A stretch of 64,000 bases of DNA from Methylophilaceae bacterium (GTDB lineage: Bacteria; Pseudomonadota; Gammaproteobacteria; Burkholderiales; Methylophilaceae): the NCBI GenBank assembly GCA_029244935.1, contig JAQWQF010000006.1:1-64000 (forward strand). Direction: 5' to 3'. Position 1 is the first letter of the stretch. Each line of letters begins with the position of its first letter. The notes under the pieces were generated by a model, which saw only the letters and a program-made list of their open reading frames with translations, had not been told where the DNA came from and did no database searches. Positions 47,389-56,584 of the stretch are shown in pieces. The position numbers and the translations under genes were made by a program.

Positions 47389-48450
47389 TTATCCCTTTAG
47401 CCTTTCAACGACAGCGTCACCCATCTCCTCACATCCTACTAATTTAGATCCCTCAGAATAGATATCAGCTGTTCGATAACCATCTAAAAGTACTTTTTTA
47501 ACAGCACAATCGATCAATTTAAATTTATCCTGATCATCAAATGTATATTTAAACATCATTGCTAATGACAGTATTGTGGCAAGAGGGTTTGCCTGATCCT
47601 TACCTGCAATATCTGGGGCAGATCCATGACTTGGCTCATACATGCCTTTATTGTTTTCATCTAAGGAAGCTGAGGGCAGCATACCTATAGAACCTGTTAG
47701 CATTGATGCTTGATCTGATAATATATCACCAAAAATATTGCCAGTTACAACAACATCAAATTGTTTTGGATCACGAACCAGCTGCATTGCAGCATTATCA
47801 ACATACATGTGACTCAGTTCAACATTAGGGTAATCAATTGCGGTTTCGGTAACAATTTTTCTCCATAATTCGGTTGCTTCAAGCACGTTTGCTTTATCGA
47901 CCGAACATAGTTTTTTAGCTCTTTTATCTGCTGTTTTAAATGCTACATGGGCAATCCTTCTAATTTCAGACTCGGAGTAACGCATTGTATTAATACCTTC
48001 TTGCTCTCCATTATCATTAATTGAAATTCCACGCGGTTGTCCAAAATAAATATCGCCTGTCAGCTCTCTGACAATCATAATGTCTAACCCTGAAACAACT
48101 TCAGGTTTAAGGCTAGATGTATGAACTAGCTCAGGAAACATTATTGCAGGTCTTAAATTAGCAAATAAGTTAAGGGCTTGTCTTATTCTAAGAAGACCTC
48201 TTTCCGGACGCATATCCCGTGGAAGTTTGTCAAACTTCCAATCACCAACAGCCCCAAGTAAGACAGCGTCTGCATTTAGAGCTAGGTTAAGAGTTTGTTC
48301 TGGGAGCGGGTCTTTAAATTCATCATATCCTGCCCCTCCGATTGATGCATATTCGATTGAATCAGTTAAGCTAAAAGCATCAAGAATTTTAACAGCTTGT
48401 TTAATAATCTCAGGGCCAATTCCATCTCCAGGTAAAACTGCAATCTTCAT
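47389..48450 (-). CDS. leuB: 3-isopropylmalate dehydrogenase
   Basis: Oxidative decarboxylation in leucine synthesis. 353 aa with [11 protein letters not shown], the substrate arginines in [13 protein letters not shown] and [14 protein letters not shown] region, the metal Asp in [13 protein letters not shown] and [13 protein letters not shown] for NAD. It follows leuD by 8 bp. Confidence 0.97.
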   Translation of the reverse strand: MKIAVLPGDGIGPEIIKQAVKILDAFSLTDSIEYASIGGAGYDEFKDPLPEQTLNLALNADAVLLGAVGDWKFDKLPRDMRPERGLLRIRQALNLFANLRPAIMFPELVHTSSLKPEVVSGLDIMIVRELTGDIYFGQPRGISINDNGEQEGINTMRYSESEIRRIAHVAFKTADKRAKKLCSVDKANVLEATELWRKIVTETAIDYPNVELSHMYVDNAAMQLVRDPKQFDVVVTGNIFGDILSDQASMLTGSIGMLPSASLDENNKGMYEPSHGSAPDIAGKDQANPLATILSLAMMFKYTFDDQDKFKLIDCAVKKVLLDGYRTADIYSEGSKLVGCEEMGDAVVERLKG

Positions 48451-48458
48451 AAATATTC

Positions 48459-49094
48459 CTATTTAGTAAGCCAGGGAAACTGACTATGATAATTATTTTC
48501 AAAATTTTTAATATCAGCTTTGTTCTTTAATGTTAAACCTATCTCATCTAGACCTTCTAAAAGGCAATATTTTTTAAACATATCAATATCAAAACTATAA
48601 CTATCATTACCATCAATAATTTTTTGAATTTCTAAGTCAATATTTAATCTTAAACCTTCTTCACTTTGAGCTTTCTCAAAAAATAAATCTGTTATATTTT
48701 TGTTAATAGGTATTGGAAGAATGCCATTTTTAAAGCAATTACCATAAAAAATATCAGCAAAGCTAGGTGCTAATATAATTCTAATACCGAAGTCTAACAA
48801 AGCCCAAGGAGCATGTTCCCTGCTTGATCCGCAGCCAAAGTTTTCTCTTGCTAATAAAATAGTTCCATTTTTATATTGGGGTTTATTTAAAACAAATTCA
48901 GGATTAACTTTTCTTACAGCTAATTCTTTTCCAGGTTCACCTCGATCTAAATATCTCCATTCATCAAATAAATTAGGGCCAAAGCCCGACCTTTTAATTG
49001 ATTTCAAAAATTGTTTAGGAATAATTGCATCTGTATCCACATTCGATCTATCCAGAGGAATAACGATGCCATCATGTTTATTAATTGGCAACAT
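48459..49094 (-). CDS. leuD: 3-isopropylmalate dehydratase small subunit
   Basis: Swivel domain partner of LeuC. 211 aa with [20 protein letters not shown], the conserved [18 protein letters not shown] and [19 protein letters not shown]. Its ATG overlaps the leuC stop by one base (TAATG), favouring equal subunit synthesis. Confidence 0.97.
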   Translation of the reverse strand: MLPINKHDGIVIPLDRSNVDTDAIIPKQFLKSIKRSGFGPNLFDEWRYLDRGEPGKELAVRKVNPEFVLNKPQYKNGTILLARENFGCGSSREHAPWALLDFGIRIILAPSFADIFYGNCFKNGILPIPINKNITDLFFEKAQSEEGLRLNIDLEIQKIIDGNDSYSFDIDMFKKYCLLEGLDEIGLTLKNKADIKNFENNYHSQFPWLTK

Positions 49095-50494
49095 TAATCG
49101 ATCTCCCTAATATCTACAAATCTACCGTGGATAGCAGCTGCTGCTGCCATTTGCGGGCTTACTAGGTGAGTTCTCCCACCTTTACCTTGTCTACCTTCAA
49201 AATTTCTATTAGAAGTAGAAGCACACCTTTCTTCTTTTTCTAATCTGTCAGCATTCATAGCAAGACACATAGAGCAGCCTGGCTCGCGCCACTCAAAACC
49301 TGCTTCAATAAATATTTTATCTAGACCTTCTTTCTCAGCTTGTTTCTTTACTAGTCCTGATCCTGGAACCACTAATGCTTGCTTGATATTTGTTGCTACT
49401 TTTTTTTCTTTAACAATATTAGCTGCAACTCTTAAATCCTCTATTCGTGAATTTGTACATGATCCAATAAAAATTTTATCAAGGAATATATCAGTAATAT
49501 TGGTACCCTGCTCTAACCCCATATATTCAAGTGCTTTTTCATAACCTTTTTTATTTGATTCTTTTACCTGTTGCTTAGGATTTGGTATTACTTCATTTAT
49601 ACCGCATACCATTTCCGGGGACGTGCCCCATGTCACCTGTGGCTGAATTATTGATGCATCTACATTAATAACTTTATCAAAAACTGCACCTTCATCACTT
49701 ACTAAATTTTTCCAGTCATCTACTGCTTTATTCCATAAATCTCCATTTGGAGAGAATGGTCTCCCCTCTAGATAATCTATAGTTTTTGAATCAACGCCTA
49801 TCAAGCCCACTCTTGAACCGGCTTCAATAGACATATTACATAATGTCATTCGCCCTTCCATGCTTAATTCATTTATTGTAGGCCCAGAAAATTCTATTGC
49901 ATAACCATTTCCCCCTGCAGTACCTATTTTTCCAATAATATGAAGCGCAATATCTTTAGCGGAAATATAGTCACTAACGTTACCAGTAACATTAACCTGC
50001 ATAGTTTTAAATTTCCTCACAATTAAGCACTGTGTAGCAAGAACATGTTCAACTTCCGATGTACCAATGCCCATTGCTAATGAGCCAAAAGCACCGTGTG
50101 TACTAGTATGAGAGTCGCCACATACAATTGTCATTCCTGGAAGAGTCGAGCCTTGCTCAGGACCAATTACATGAACAATACCTTGCCGCTGATCATTCAT
50201 TTTGAACTGAGTTAATCTATATTGATCACAATTGCTATCTAGAGTATCAACCTGAATTTTAGATACTGGGTCTAAAATACCTAGCTTTCTATCTGTGGTA
50301 GGAACATTGTGATCTGGAACAGCTAAAATAGAATTTGCTCTCCAAATTGATCTATTTGCACTTCTTAGCCCTTCAAATGCCTGAGGGCTAGTCACTTCAT
50401 GAATTAAGTGGCGATCTATATAGATCAAAAAGGTGTCGTTATCTTCACGAACAACGTGCCTTTTAAATATCTTTTCGTATAATGTTGACGCCAT
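49094..50494 (-). CDS. leuC: 3-isopropylmalate dehydratase large subunit
   Basis: Aconitase-family isomerase in leucine synthesis, 466 aa. Cluster cysteines occur in [12 protein letters not shown] and [30 protein letters not shown] and [21 protein letters not shown] are diagnostic. It starts 9 bp after yajQ, and leuA is elsewhere. Confidence 0.98.
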   Translation of the reverse strand: MASTLYEKIFKRHVVREDNDTFLIYIDRHLIHEVTSPQAFEGLRSANRSIWRANSILAVPDHNVPTTDRKLGILDPVSKIQVDTLDSNCDQYRLTQFKMNDQRQGIVHVIGPEQGSTLPGMTIVCGDSHTSTHGAFGSLAMGIGTSEVEHVLATQCLIVRKFKTMQVNVTGNVSDYISAKDIALHIIGKIGTAGGNGYAIEFSGPTINELSMEGRMTLCNMSIEAGSRVGLIGVDSKTIDYLEGRPFSPNGDLWNKAVDDWKNLVSDEGAVFDKVINVDASIIQPQVTWGTSPEMVCGINEVIPNPKQQVKESNKKGYEKALEYMGLEQGTNITDIFLDKIFIGSCTNSRIEDLRVAANIVKEKKVATNIKQALVVPGSGLVKKQAEKEGLDKIFIEAGFEWREPGCSMCLAMNADRLEKEERCASTSNRNFEGRQGKGGRTHLVSPQMAAAAAIHGRFVDIREID

Positions 50495-50503
50495 CTAAAA
50501 ATT

Positions 50504-50998
50504 TTAATCTCTAAAGTTACCAAAATGTAATGGGAAGTTATTATGTTTTACTTTTACCGTTGAAATACATTCCTGTAGAACGTCTCTCTTAGCCCCATTA
50601 ACCCTTACCTCGTCTCCTTGAATAGAACTTTGAACCTTAATTTTTGCGTCTTTAATTGTTTTAATAATATCTTTTGCTAGCTCAATCTCAATTCCACTTT
50701 TAATGATTAGGTTCTGCTTTGACTTACTTCCAGAAACTGTTTCAATTTTTTCGGAGTCGATTCGCTTTGAGCTATCAGGCTCTTTCTTCTCCATAGCCGG
50801 AAAAAGAATATCTTTTATTTGATTAATTTGAAATTCAGAATCTCCATTTAGTACAATCTTCATTTCTTTCTCAAATAATTCTACCTTTGCACTTGTTCCT
50901 TTAAAATCATAACGATTAATAATCATTCTCATAGATACATCAACTGCATTTTTAATGTTTTCCATATTGGCTTTAGATGTAATGTCGAATGAAGGCAT
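50504..50998 (-). CDS. yajQ: YajQ family nucleotide-binding protein
   Basis: 164 aa, UPF0234. The N-terminus MPSFDITSKANMENIKNAVD and the segment INRYDFKGTSAKVEL are diagnostic. Two ferredoxin-like halves are expected. Some family members bind cyclic di-GMP; others have been linked to RNA or tRNA binding. It is inserted between argG (11 bp) and leuC (9 bp), where it probably has no direct metabolic role. Confidence 0.93.
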   Translation of the reverse strand: MPSFDITSKANMENIKNAVDVSMRMIINRYDFKGTSAKVELFEKEMKIVLNGDSEFQINQIKDILFPAMEKKEPDSSKRIDSEKIETVSGSKSKQNLIIKSGIEIELAKDIIKTIKDAKIKVQSSIQGDEVRVNGAKRDVLQECISTVKVKHNNFPLHFGNFRD

Positions 50999-51009
50999 AT
51001 ACTGATTCC

Positions 51010-52227
51010 TTATAATTTATTTTTTTTGTTAGCTATTTTTAGTCTTAGGGCATTAAGCTTAATAAATCCAGCAGCATCTTGATGATCAAAAGTACCACCA
51101 TCATCCTCAAATGTGGCGATCTCTGGATCAAAAAGAGAATTGTCACTATCTCTTCCTAATATAGTTACATTCCCTTTATAAAAACTCATCCTTACCCATC
51201 CGTTGACGTTTTGCTGGGTATGATCAATTAATGTTTGCATTGCAATTCTTTCAGGGCTCCACCAATATCCATTATAAATTAACGCGGCATATCTTGGCAT
51301 CATCTCATCCTTTAAATGAGCAACTTCTCTATCTAAAGTAAGTGACTCAATAGCTCTATGAGCTTTCAGCAATATCGTTCCTCCGGGAGTTTCATAACAA
51401 CCTCTAGCCTTCATCCCCACATACCTATTCTCTACAAGATCCAATCTTCCAATGCCATGCTTCCCCCCTATATCATTTAAAAACTCTAAAATCTCATGCG
51501 GTAATTTATCATTACCATTTAAACTCACAGGATCACCACTCTTAAAACCTATCGTAATTTCTTCGGCATTATCAGGAGCATCTTTTGGACTTACTGACCA
51601 CCTCCACATAGATTCCTCAGGTGTATTTTTTGGGTCTTCAAGATGTCTTCCTTCATAGGATATATGAAGTAAATTTGCATCCATACTGTATGGGCTTCCG
51701 CCTGACTTATGTTTCATCTCCACTGGAATACTATTTTTTTCAGCAAACTTTAAGAGCTTTTCTCTACTTAAAAGATCCCACTCCCTCCACGGGGCAATAA
51801 CTTTTATTTCTGGGTTAATTGCATAAGCACCAAGTTCAAATCTAACTTGATCATTCCCCTTTCCTGTTGCCCCATGAGATATTGTGTTGCTTCCTGTCTC
51901 ATTTGCAATTTCAACTAACCTCTTTGCAATAAGAGGTCTTGCTATTGAAGTTCCTAGCAAATATTCACCCTCATAAATAGCATTAGCCCTAAACATTGGA
52001 AAAACATAATCTCTTACAAATTCTTCCCTTAAGTCCTCAATAAATATTTCTTTTACACCAGCAGCCTCTGCCTTGTCTCTTGCTGGCTCTATCTCTTCTT
52101 TTTGCCCAAGATCAGCCGTAAAAGTTACCACCTCACAACTATATTCCTGCTGAAGCCATTTTAAGATTACTGAAGTATCTAATCCTCCTGAGTAAGCAAG
52201 TACAATTTTATTAACATCTTTAATCAT
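51010..52227 (-). CDS. argG: Argininosuccinate synthase
   Basis: Joins citrulline and aspartate using ATP. 405 aa with the PP-loop [55 protein letters not shown] and [16 protein letters not shown]. It starts directly after the argF stop with no gap. Confidence 0.98.
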   Translation of the reverse strand: MIKDVNKIVLAYSGGLDTSVILKWLQQEYSCEVVTFTADLGQKEEIEPARDKAEAAGVKEIFIEDLREEFVRDYVFPMFRANAIYEGEYLLGTSIARPLIAKRLVEIANETGSNTISHGATGKGNDQVRFELGAYAINPEIKVIAPWREWDLLSREKLLKFAEKNSIPVEMKHKSGGSPYSMDANLLHISYEGRHLEDPKNTPEESMWRWSVSPKDAPDNAEEITIGFKSGDPVSLNGNDKLPHEILEFLNDIGGKHGIGRLDLVENRYVGMKARGCYETPGGTILLKAHRAIESLTLDREVAHLKDEMMPRYAALIYNGYWWSPERIAMQTLIDHTQQNVNGWVRMSFYKGNVTILGRDSDNSLFDPEIATFEDDGGTFDHQDAAGFIKLNALRLKIANKKNKL

Positions 52228-53142
52228 TTATTTACTTCCTATTAACAAATATTCTAATAATGCTTTTTGAACGTGAAGTCTATTTTCTGCCTCTTCCCAT
52301 ACAATACTCTGGGGCCCATCAATGACTTCTGCAGTAACTTCTTCACCCCTATGCGCTGGTAAACAATGCATGAAAAGAGCATCTTTGTTTGCTAGCTTGA
52401 TCATATCCTTATCAACCTGCCAGTCAGCAAAATCCTTAATTCTATCTTTCTTTTCATTCTCAAAACCCATACTGGTCCACACATCGGTAGTAACTATATC
52501 TGCTCCTTTTGCAGCTTCCATAGGATCTTCAAATTCCTCAAAATGGTCCACTCCATAAAGCCCAGCTCTTTCAACCTCAACCTCATAGCCTTTTGGGGTC
52601 GACACATGTACATTAAAATCTAATAATTCAGCTGCCTGTAGCCAGGTATTGCACACATTGTTTGAGTCACCGATCCACGTTACTGTTTTTCCTTGTATTG
52701 AACCCCTTTGTTCAATATATGTAAAAATATCAGCAAGAATTTGACATGGATGATACTCATTCGTCAAACCATTAATAACAGGAACTCTTGAGTTCTCAGC
52801 AAATCTTTCAATAATTTCTTGCTCAAAGGTTCTAATCATTACAATATCGCACATTCTAGATATAACTTGGGCCGCATCTTCTACTGGTTCACCTCTTCCT
52901 AATTGAGAGTCTCTTGTATTTAAATAAATAGCTGAACCACCAAGCTGCTGCATTCCTGACTCAAAAGATAATCTCGTTCTAGTGCTAGCCTTTTCAAAAA
53001 TCATCACCAGGGTTCTATCTTGCAAAGGCCAATGCTTTTCATATGCTTTAAATTTAGCTTTAATCCATTTTGCTCTATCAAAAATTGATTCTAACTCTGC
53101 CTTATTTAGATCATTAAATTGTAAAAAGTGTTTCATCTTCAT
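52228..53142 (-). CDS. argF: Ornithine carbamoyltransferase
   Basis: Makes citrulline from ornithine and carbamoyl phosphate. 304 aa with the carbamoyl phosphate site STRTRLSFE, RDSQLGRGEPVEDAAQV, HPCQILADI and the ornithine/catalytic FMHCLPAHRGEEV. ATGA overlap with argD upstream. An alternative ATG two codons in (MKHFLQFND) matches family starts equally well. Confidence 0.97.
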   Translation of the reverse strand: MKMKHFLQFNDLNKAELESIFDRAKWIKAKFKAYEKHWPLQDRTLVMIFEKASTRTRLSFESGMQQLGGSAIYLNTRDSQLGRGEPVEDAAQVISRMCDIVMIRTFEQEIIERFAENSRVPVINGLTNEYHPCQILADIFTYIEQRGSIQGKTVTWIGDSNNVCNTWLQAAELLDFNVHVSTPKGYEVEVERAGLYGVDHFEEFEDPMEAAKGADIVTTDVWTSMGFENEKKDRIKDFADWQVDKDMIKLANKDALFMHCLPAHRGEEVTAEVIDGPQSIVWEEAENRLHVQKALLEYLLIGSK

Positions 53143-54338
53143 TTTAAATTCTTCTTTATGAAATTTATTATCAAATTACTTAACTTTTCTACTAGCAAAT
53201 CAGCTTCCTCTTTTTTAATAATAAGAGGTGGAAGAAGCCTTATAACTTTTTCAGCGGTAACATTTATTAACAATTTATCATTAAGAGCGACTTCAATTAA
53301 ATCAACACAAGGTATATCCAGTTCAATACCTATCATAAGACCTTTATGTCTAATAGATTTAACATTATCATGTCCTCCAATCCTAAGCATCAATTCCTTA
53401 GCAATTAAATCACCTTGAGTAATAGCATTTTCAATTAAGTTATCATTTTTTATAACCTTTAATGTTGTCAAGCCTGCAACACAGGCTAAAGGATTACCAC
53501 CAAAAGTTGAGCCATGCTTTCCTGGAAACATTAAATTAGAAGCCTTTTCATTTGTTAGGCATGCTCCAATAGGGATACCAGATGCTAGTCCTTTGGCTAA
53601 TGTCATAACATCAGGTTTAATGTCACTGTGTTGATGAGCAAACCATTTACCAGTTCTTCCAATACCACATTGAACTTCATCTAACATCAGTAACCAATTG
53701 TTTTTATCACATACATTTCTTAGTGATGACAAGTACCCATTAAAATCAGTCGGAATATTTATTCCTCCTTCACCTTGTACTGGCTCAACTAAAATAGCTG
53801 AAACCTTATTTTTTTTATTTGCTATTTTTTTAATCGAATCAATGTCATCATAAGGGACTCTAATAAAACCTGGCATTAAAGGTTCGAAGCCAGCTTGGTA
53901 CTTTCTTCCTCCAGATGCTGATAAAGTTCCCATAGTCCTCCCATGAAAACCTCCTTCCATAACAATAATATTTGGTATATCAATATTTAAGTCATGGCCA
54001 TGAAGCCTAGCTAATTTAATCGCCGCCTCATTTGCTTCACACCCTGAATTACAAAAAAATACTGAAGAAAGTTCTGAGATAGCTACTAATTGATCAGCAA
54101 GCATAGATTGCTCATCAATGTGATAATAATTAGAAATATGTATTAATTTTGCAGCTTGTTCAGATATAGCCTTAACCAGCTCTGGGTGATTATGACCCAA
54201 GGTATTAACTGCAACCCCAGATAATCCATCAAGATATTTATTTCCAGATTGATCAAACAGCCAGGCACCAGAACCTCTTTCAAAGGAGACTGGAAGCCTT
54301 TTATAGGTATTCAATAGCTTGTTTTTGATTAAACTCAT
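53139..54338 (-). CDS. argD: Acetylornithine aminotransferase
   Basis: PLP class III aminotransferase, 399 aa, of arginine and possibly lysine synthesis. NTYKRLPVSFERGSGAW at the start, FCNSGCEANEAAIKLAR, GGFHGRTMGTLSASG and the PLP lysine in MTLAKGLASGIPIGAC are present. It is the first gene of the argDFG-yajQ-leuCDB-asd-fimV-truA-trpFBA-accD-folC-dedD-cvpA-purF run. Only ten bases separate its ATG from a strong hairpin, and there is no Shine-Dalgarno or obvious promoter. Confidence 0.96.
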   Translation of the reverse strand: MSLIKNKLLNTYKRLPVSFERGSGAWLFDQSGNKYLDGLSGVAVNTLGHNHPELVKAISEQAAKLIHISNYYHIDEQSMLADQLVAISELSSVFFCNSGCEANEAAIKLARLHGHDLNIDIPNIIVMEGGFHGRTMGTLSASGGRKYQAGFEPLMPGFIRVPYDDIDSIKKIANKKNKVSAILVEPVQGEGGINIPTDFNGYLSSLRNVCDKNNWLLMLDEVQCGIGRTGKWFAHQHSDIKPDVMTLAKGLASGIPIGACLTNEKASNLMFPGKHGSTFGGNPLACVAGLTTLKVIKNDNLIENAITQGDLIAKELMLRIGGHDNVKSIRHKGLMIGIELDIPCVDLIEVALNDKLLINVTAEKVIRLLPPLIIKKEEADLLVEKLSNLIINFIKKNLK

Positions 54339-54348
54339 AATATAAATG

Positions 54349-54376
54349 AAAACGGCGGCCTAAAGCCGCCGTTTTT
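54349..54376 (-). terminator. Strong GC-rich hairpin between the PuuD-like gene and argD
   Basis: AAAACGGCGGC at 54349-54359 and GCCGCCGTTTT at 54365-54375 form an eleven-base stem with a five-base loop, flanked by T-runs on both strands. It is the most stable simple hairpin I see in the window and would work in either direction. It lies 15 bases after the PuuD-like stop and only ten bases before the argD ATG. Confidence 0.9.
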
Positions 54377-54390
54377 GACTTTAGTTATTT

Positions 54391-55002
54391 TTATAATCCA
54401 AGTAATGCTCGATGTGATAATCCATTCGTCATCAATAAAAGCATTGGTATTGAGAGCGCTGTATTAGTTCTAGATGCTAATAAAGCCACCCTTCTTGCCG
54501 AGGACTTTTCTTCATCTGTGGCTTTTTTCATACCTAGTATTTTTTGTTGGTTAGGCCAAATCAAGCCCCAAACATTAAATAACATTATGGTCCCCATCCA
54601 TGAACCTATTCCGATAGCCTCATATCCAGGCCTTAAAAGAAATGCATCTGTAAAATTTGCGCCAAGTAAAGCCGCACCCGCAATCCATGTTGCTAAAGCT
54701 GCCCATCTGAACCATAAAAGAGCTAATGGTGCCACATGTTTACTTATGCCAGCACCAGTCCCGTCTGCAGTTGCAGCTTTCATAGCTGGTACTTGAACAA
54801 AATTAAAGTAGTAAAGTAATCCAATCCATGCAACACCTGCGATAACATGAAAGAATCTCATAAACCCAAGATAAATTGAGCTTGCATCACCAAGAATTCC
54901 AGTCGTACCAATTTCATTCCAGTCTAAAATTACCAGTGAAGCTATTAGAATTACTATGCCTGCAATTATCGTACCCTTTATTGATTCTAATGGGTTTTTC
55001 AT
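54391..55002 (-). CDS. Membrane protein with PuuD/urate-oxidase-N-like domain
   Basis: 203 aa with about five transmembrane helices. YLGFMRFFHVIAGVAWIGLL and YYFNFVQVPAM carry the His and aromatic motif of the membrane domain of PuuD-type urate hydroxylases. The fused C-terminal cytochrome c of PuuD is absent (no CxxCH). There is a good GAGGAG ribosome site, and a TATAAT on the reverse strand at 55051-55046 may be its -10. The conserved histidine suggests haem binding. A role in urate metabolism is doubtful with no purine-degradation genes nearby. Confidence 0.65.
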   Translation of the reverse strand: MKNPLESIKGTIIAGIVILIASLVILDWNEIGTTGILGDASSIYLGFMRFFHVIAGVAWIGLLYYFNFVQVPAMKAATADGTGAGISKHVAPLALLWFRWAALATWIAGAALLGANFTDAFLLRPGYEAIGIGSWMGTIMLFNVWGLIWPNQQKILGMKKATDEEKSSARRVALLASRTNTALSIPMLLLMTNGLSHRALLGL

Positions 55003-55098
55003 ACCGTTTACTCCTCAAATAAATATAAAATAATTCAAAAGTCAGATTATACTTAATCTTCCATCATTAATACACATTAATTCATTTAATACTTAATT

Positions 55099-55941
55099 AT
55101 GTTCCGAATTCATAAAGGCGTCCAATGGATGCTAATTTCTACTGTATGTTTTTCAATAATGGGTGCTTGCGTCAAATTTGGGGGAGGGTATTTTAGCCCA
55201 TATGAATTGGTATTTTACCGTGCGTTAATAAGTTTAATTGTTATTACAGTAATAATGAAACTAACCAAGGTTAAATTTTCAAGTAATTACCCACAATTAC
55301 ATATTGCACGCTCCATAGTTGGATCAATATCATTATTATTATTTTTTTATGCTATCTGCTATTTACCTCTAAGTACTGCTATGACATTAAATTACACTTC
55401 CCCTTTATTTGTTGGGTTACTTATGCCATTTATACTTAAACGTAAAGTTAAAAATTGGTTATTTCTGGCAATTTTAGTAGGCTTCATTGGCGTTTTTTTT
55501 ACTCTTAAACCTACATTTGACAATCAAAATTATTTAGCTGGATTTGTCGGGTTAATTTCAGGGTTTGGGGCTGCAATGGCATATTTGTTTGTAACACAGC
55601 TAGCTCAGCTTAAAGAGCCAGATATTAGAACCGTTTTCTATTTCACATTAATCTCAACTATTGGAGCAGGATTAATATCTTTATTAGACGGCTTTCATAA
55701 GCCACGAATAGAAGACCTTTTCTTTCTTTTTTTACTTGGTATATCAGCAACTGTTGCGCAATTAGCTATTACAAGAGCGTACCGAGTTGGAAATACTTTG
55801 GGTAATGCAGGTCTGTCTTATTTAGCAATAGTTTTTTCAACGATTATTGGAGTATTTTATTTTAAAGAAATTATCGGTTGGAATGGTTTTGTAGGTATTA
55901 CATTAATTATTATTAGTGGCTTGCTAGCCTCTAGGAGATGA
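55099..55941 (+). CDS. EamA-type (DMT superfamily) transporter
   Basis: 280 aa with ten predicted transmembrane helices in two EamA repeats. The N-terminal half has GVQWMLISTVCFSIMGACVK and the segment SPYELVFYRALISL; the second half ends in NAGLSYLAIVFSTIIGVFYF. It belongs to the RhaT/YdcZ-like small-molecule exporters; substrate unknown. It is divergent from the PuuD-like gene, and its stop abuts the stop of the convergent response regulator. Confidence 0.85.
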   Translation: MFRIHKGVQWMLISTVCFSIMGACVKFGGGYFSPYELVFYRALISLIVITVIMKLTKVKFSSNYPQLHIARSIVGSISLLLFFYAICYLPLSTAMTLNYTSPLFVGLLMPFILKRKVKNWLFLAILVGFIGVFFTLKPTFDNQNYLAGFVGLISGFGAAMAYLFVTQLAQLKEPDIRTVFYFTLISTIGAGLISLLDGFHKPRIEDLFFLFLLGISATVAQLAITRAYRVGNTLGNAGLSYLAIVFSTIIGVFYFKEIIGWNGFVGITLIIISGLLASRR

Positions 55942-56580
55942 TTAAGGCTCCATTAAACCGCATCGTATTGCTATTAATGCAATTTCTGCTGAGTTATTTG
56001 CATTTAGCTTCTGTTTAATATTGTATAAGTGAGTGCCAACTGTTCTAGGGCTTAAACACATTGTGTCTGCTATTTCATTTGTGCTTTTTCCTTTTGCTAA
56101 TGCTATAAATACTTCAAATTCTCTATCTGACAAAACTTCTACAGGGTTATTTTCTCCTGAAAGGTTTGTTATTGCCATTTGTTGTGCGATTGAAGCTTCT
56201 AAATATTTTTTTCTACTATGGACTGTCCGTATTGCTTTAATTAATTCTTCTGCAGCACTTCTTTTAGTTAGATACCCAAGGGCCCCAGCTTTTAATACCC
56301 TCTTGGGATGGACAGAGTCTTCATGGGCCGACAAGACAAGAATTCGTGCGCTTTTATCATTAGCCAAAATTCTATCAATTGCCTCAATTCCACCAATTCC
56401 AGGCATTGTTATATCCATAATTACTAAATTAGGCTGCAACTCTTTAAATAACTTTATGCCTGACTCCCCTGACTCAGCCTCACCAATAACCTCCATATCT
56501 GGTTCAGCATTAATGAGCATCTTAAAGCCCATACGAACTACAGCATGATCATCTACTAGTAATACTTTAATCTTACTCAT
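55942..56580 (-). CDS. NarL/LuxR-type response regulator
   Basis: 212 aa. The receiver domain has VLLVDDHAVVRMGF, the phospho-acceptor Asp in LVIMDITMPGIGG, the Thr/Ser and Lys positions in ILVLSAHED and YLTKRSAAEEL. The C-terminal LuxR helix-turn-helix reads LSDREFEVFIALAKGKSTNE, then IADTMCLSPRTVGTHLYNI. The ATG at 56580 (MSKIKVLLVDD) lies 4 bp after the kinase stop. An upstream in-frame reading through the hexanucleotide repeat (QKQKQKQ) is an artefact. Targets unknown; acs, divergent from the kinase, is a candidate. Confidence 0.93.
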   Translation of the reverse strand: MSKIKVLLVDDHAVVRMGFKMLINAEPDMEVIGEAESGESGIKLFKELQPNLVIMDITMPGIGGIEAIDRILANDKSARILVLSAHEDSVHPKRVLKAGALGYLTKRSAAEELIKAIRTVHSRKKYLEASIAQQMAITNLSGENNPVEVLSDREFEVFIALAKGKSTNEIADTMCLSPRTVGTHLYNIKQKLNANNSAEIALIAIRCGLMEP

Positions 56581-56584
56581 ATAT

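Noticed and set aside
56033..56548. Forward-strand ORF of 171 aa
   Set aside because: Antisense shadow of the response regulator; no recognisable features.
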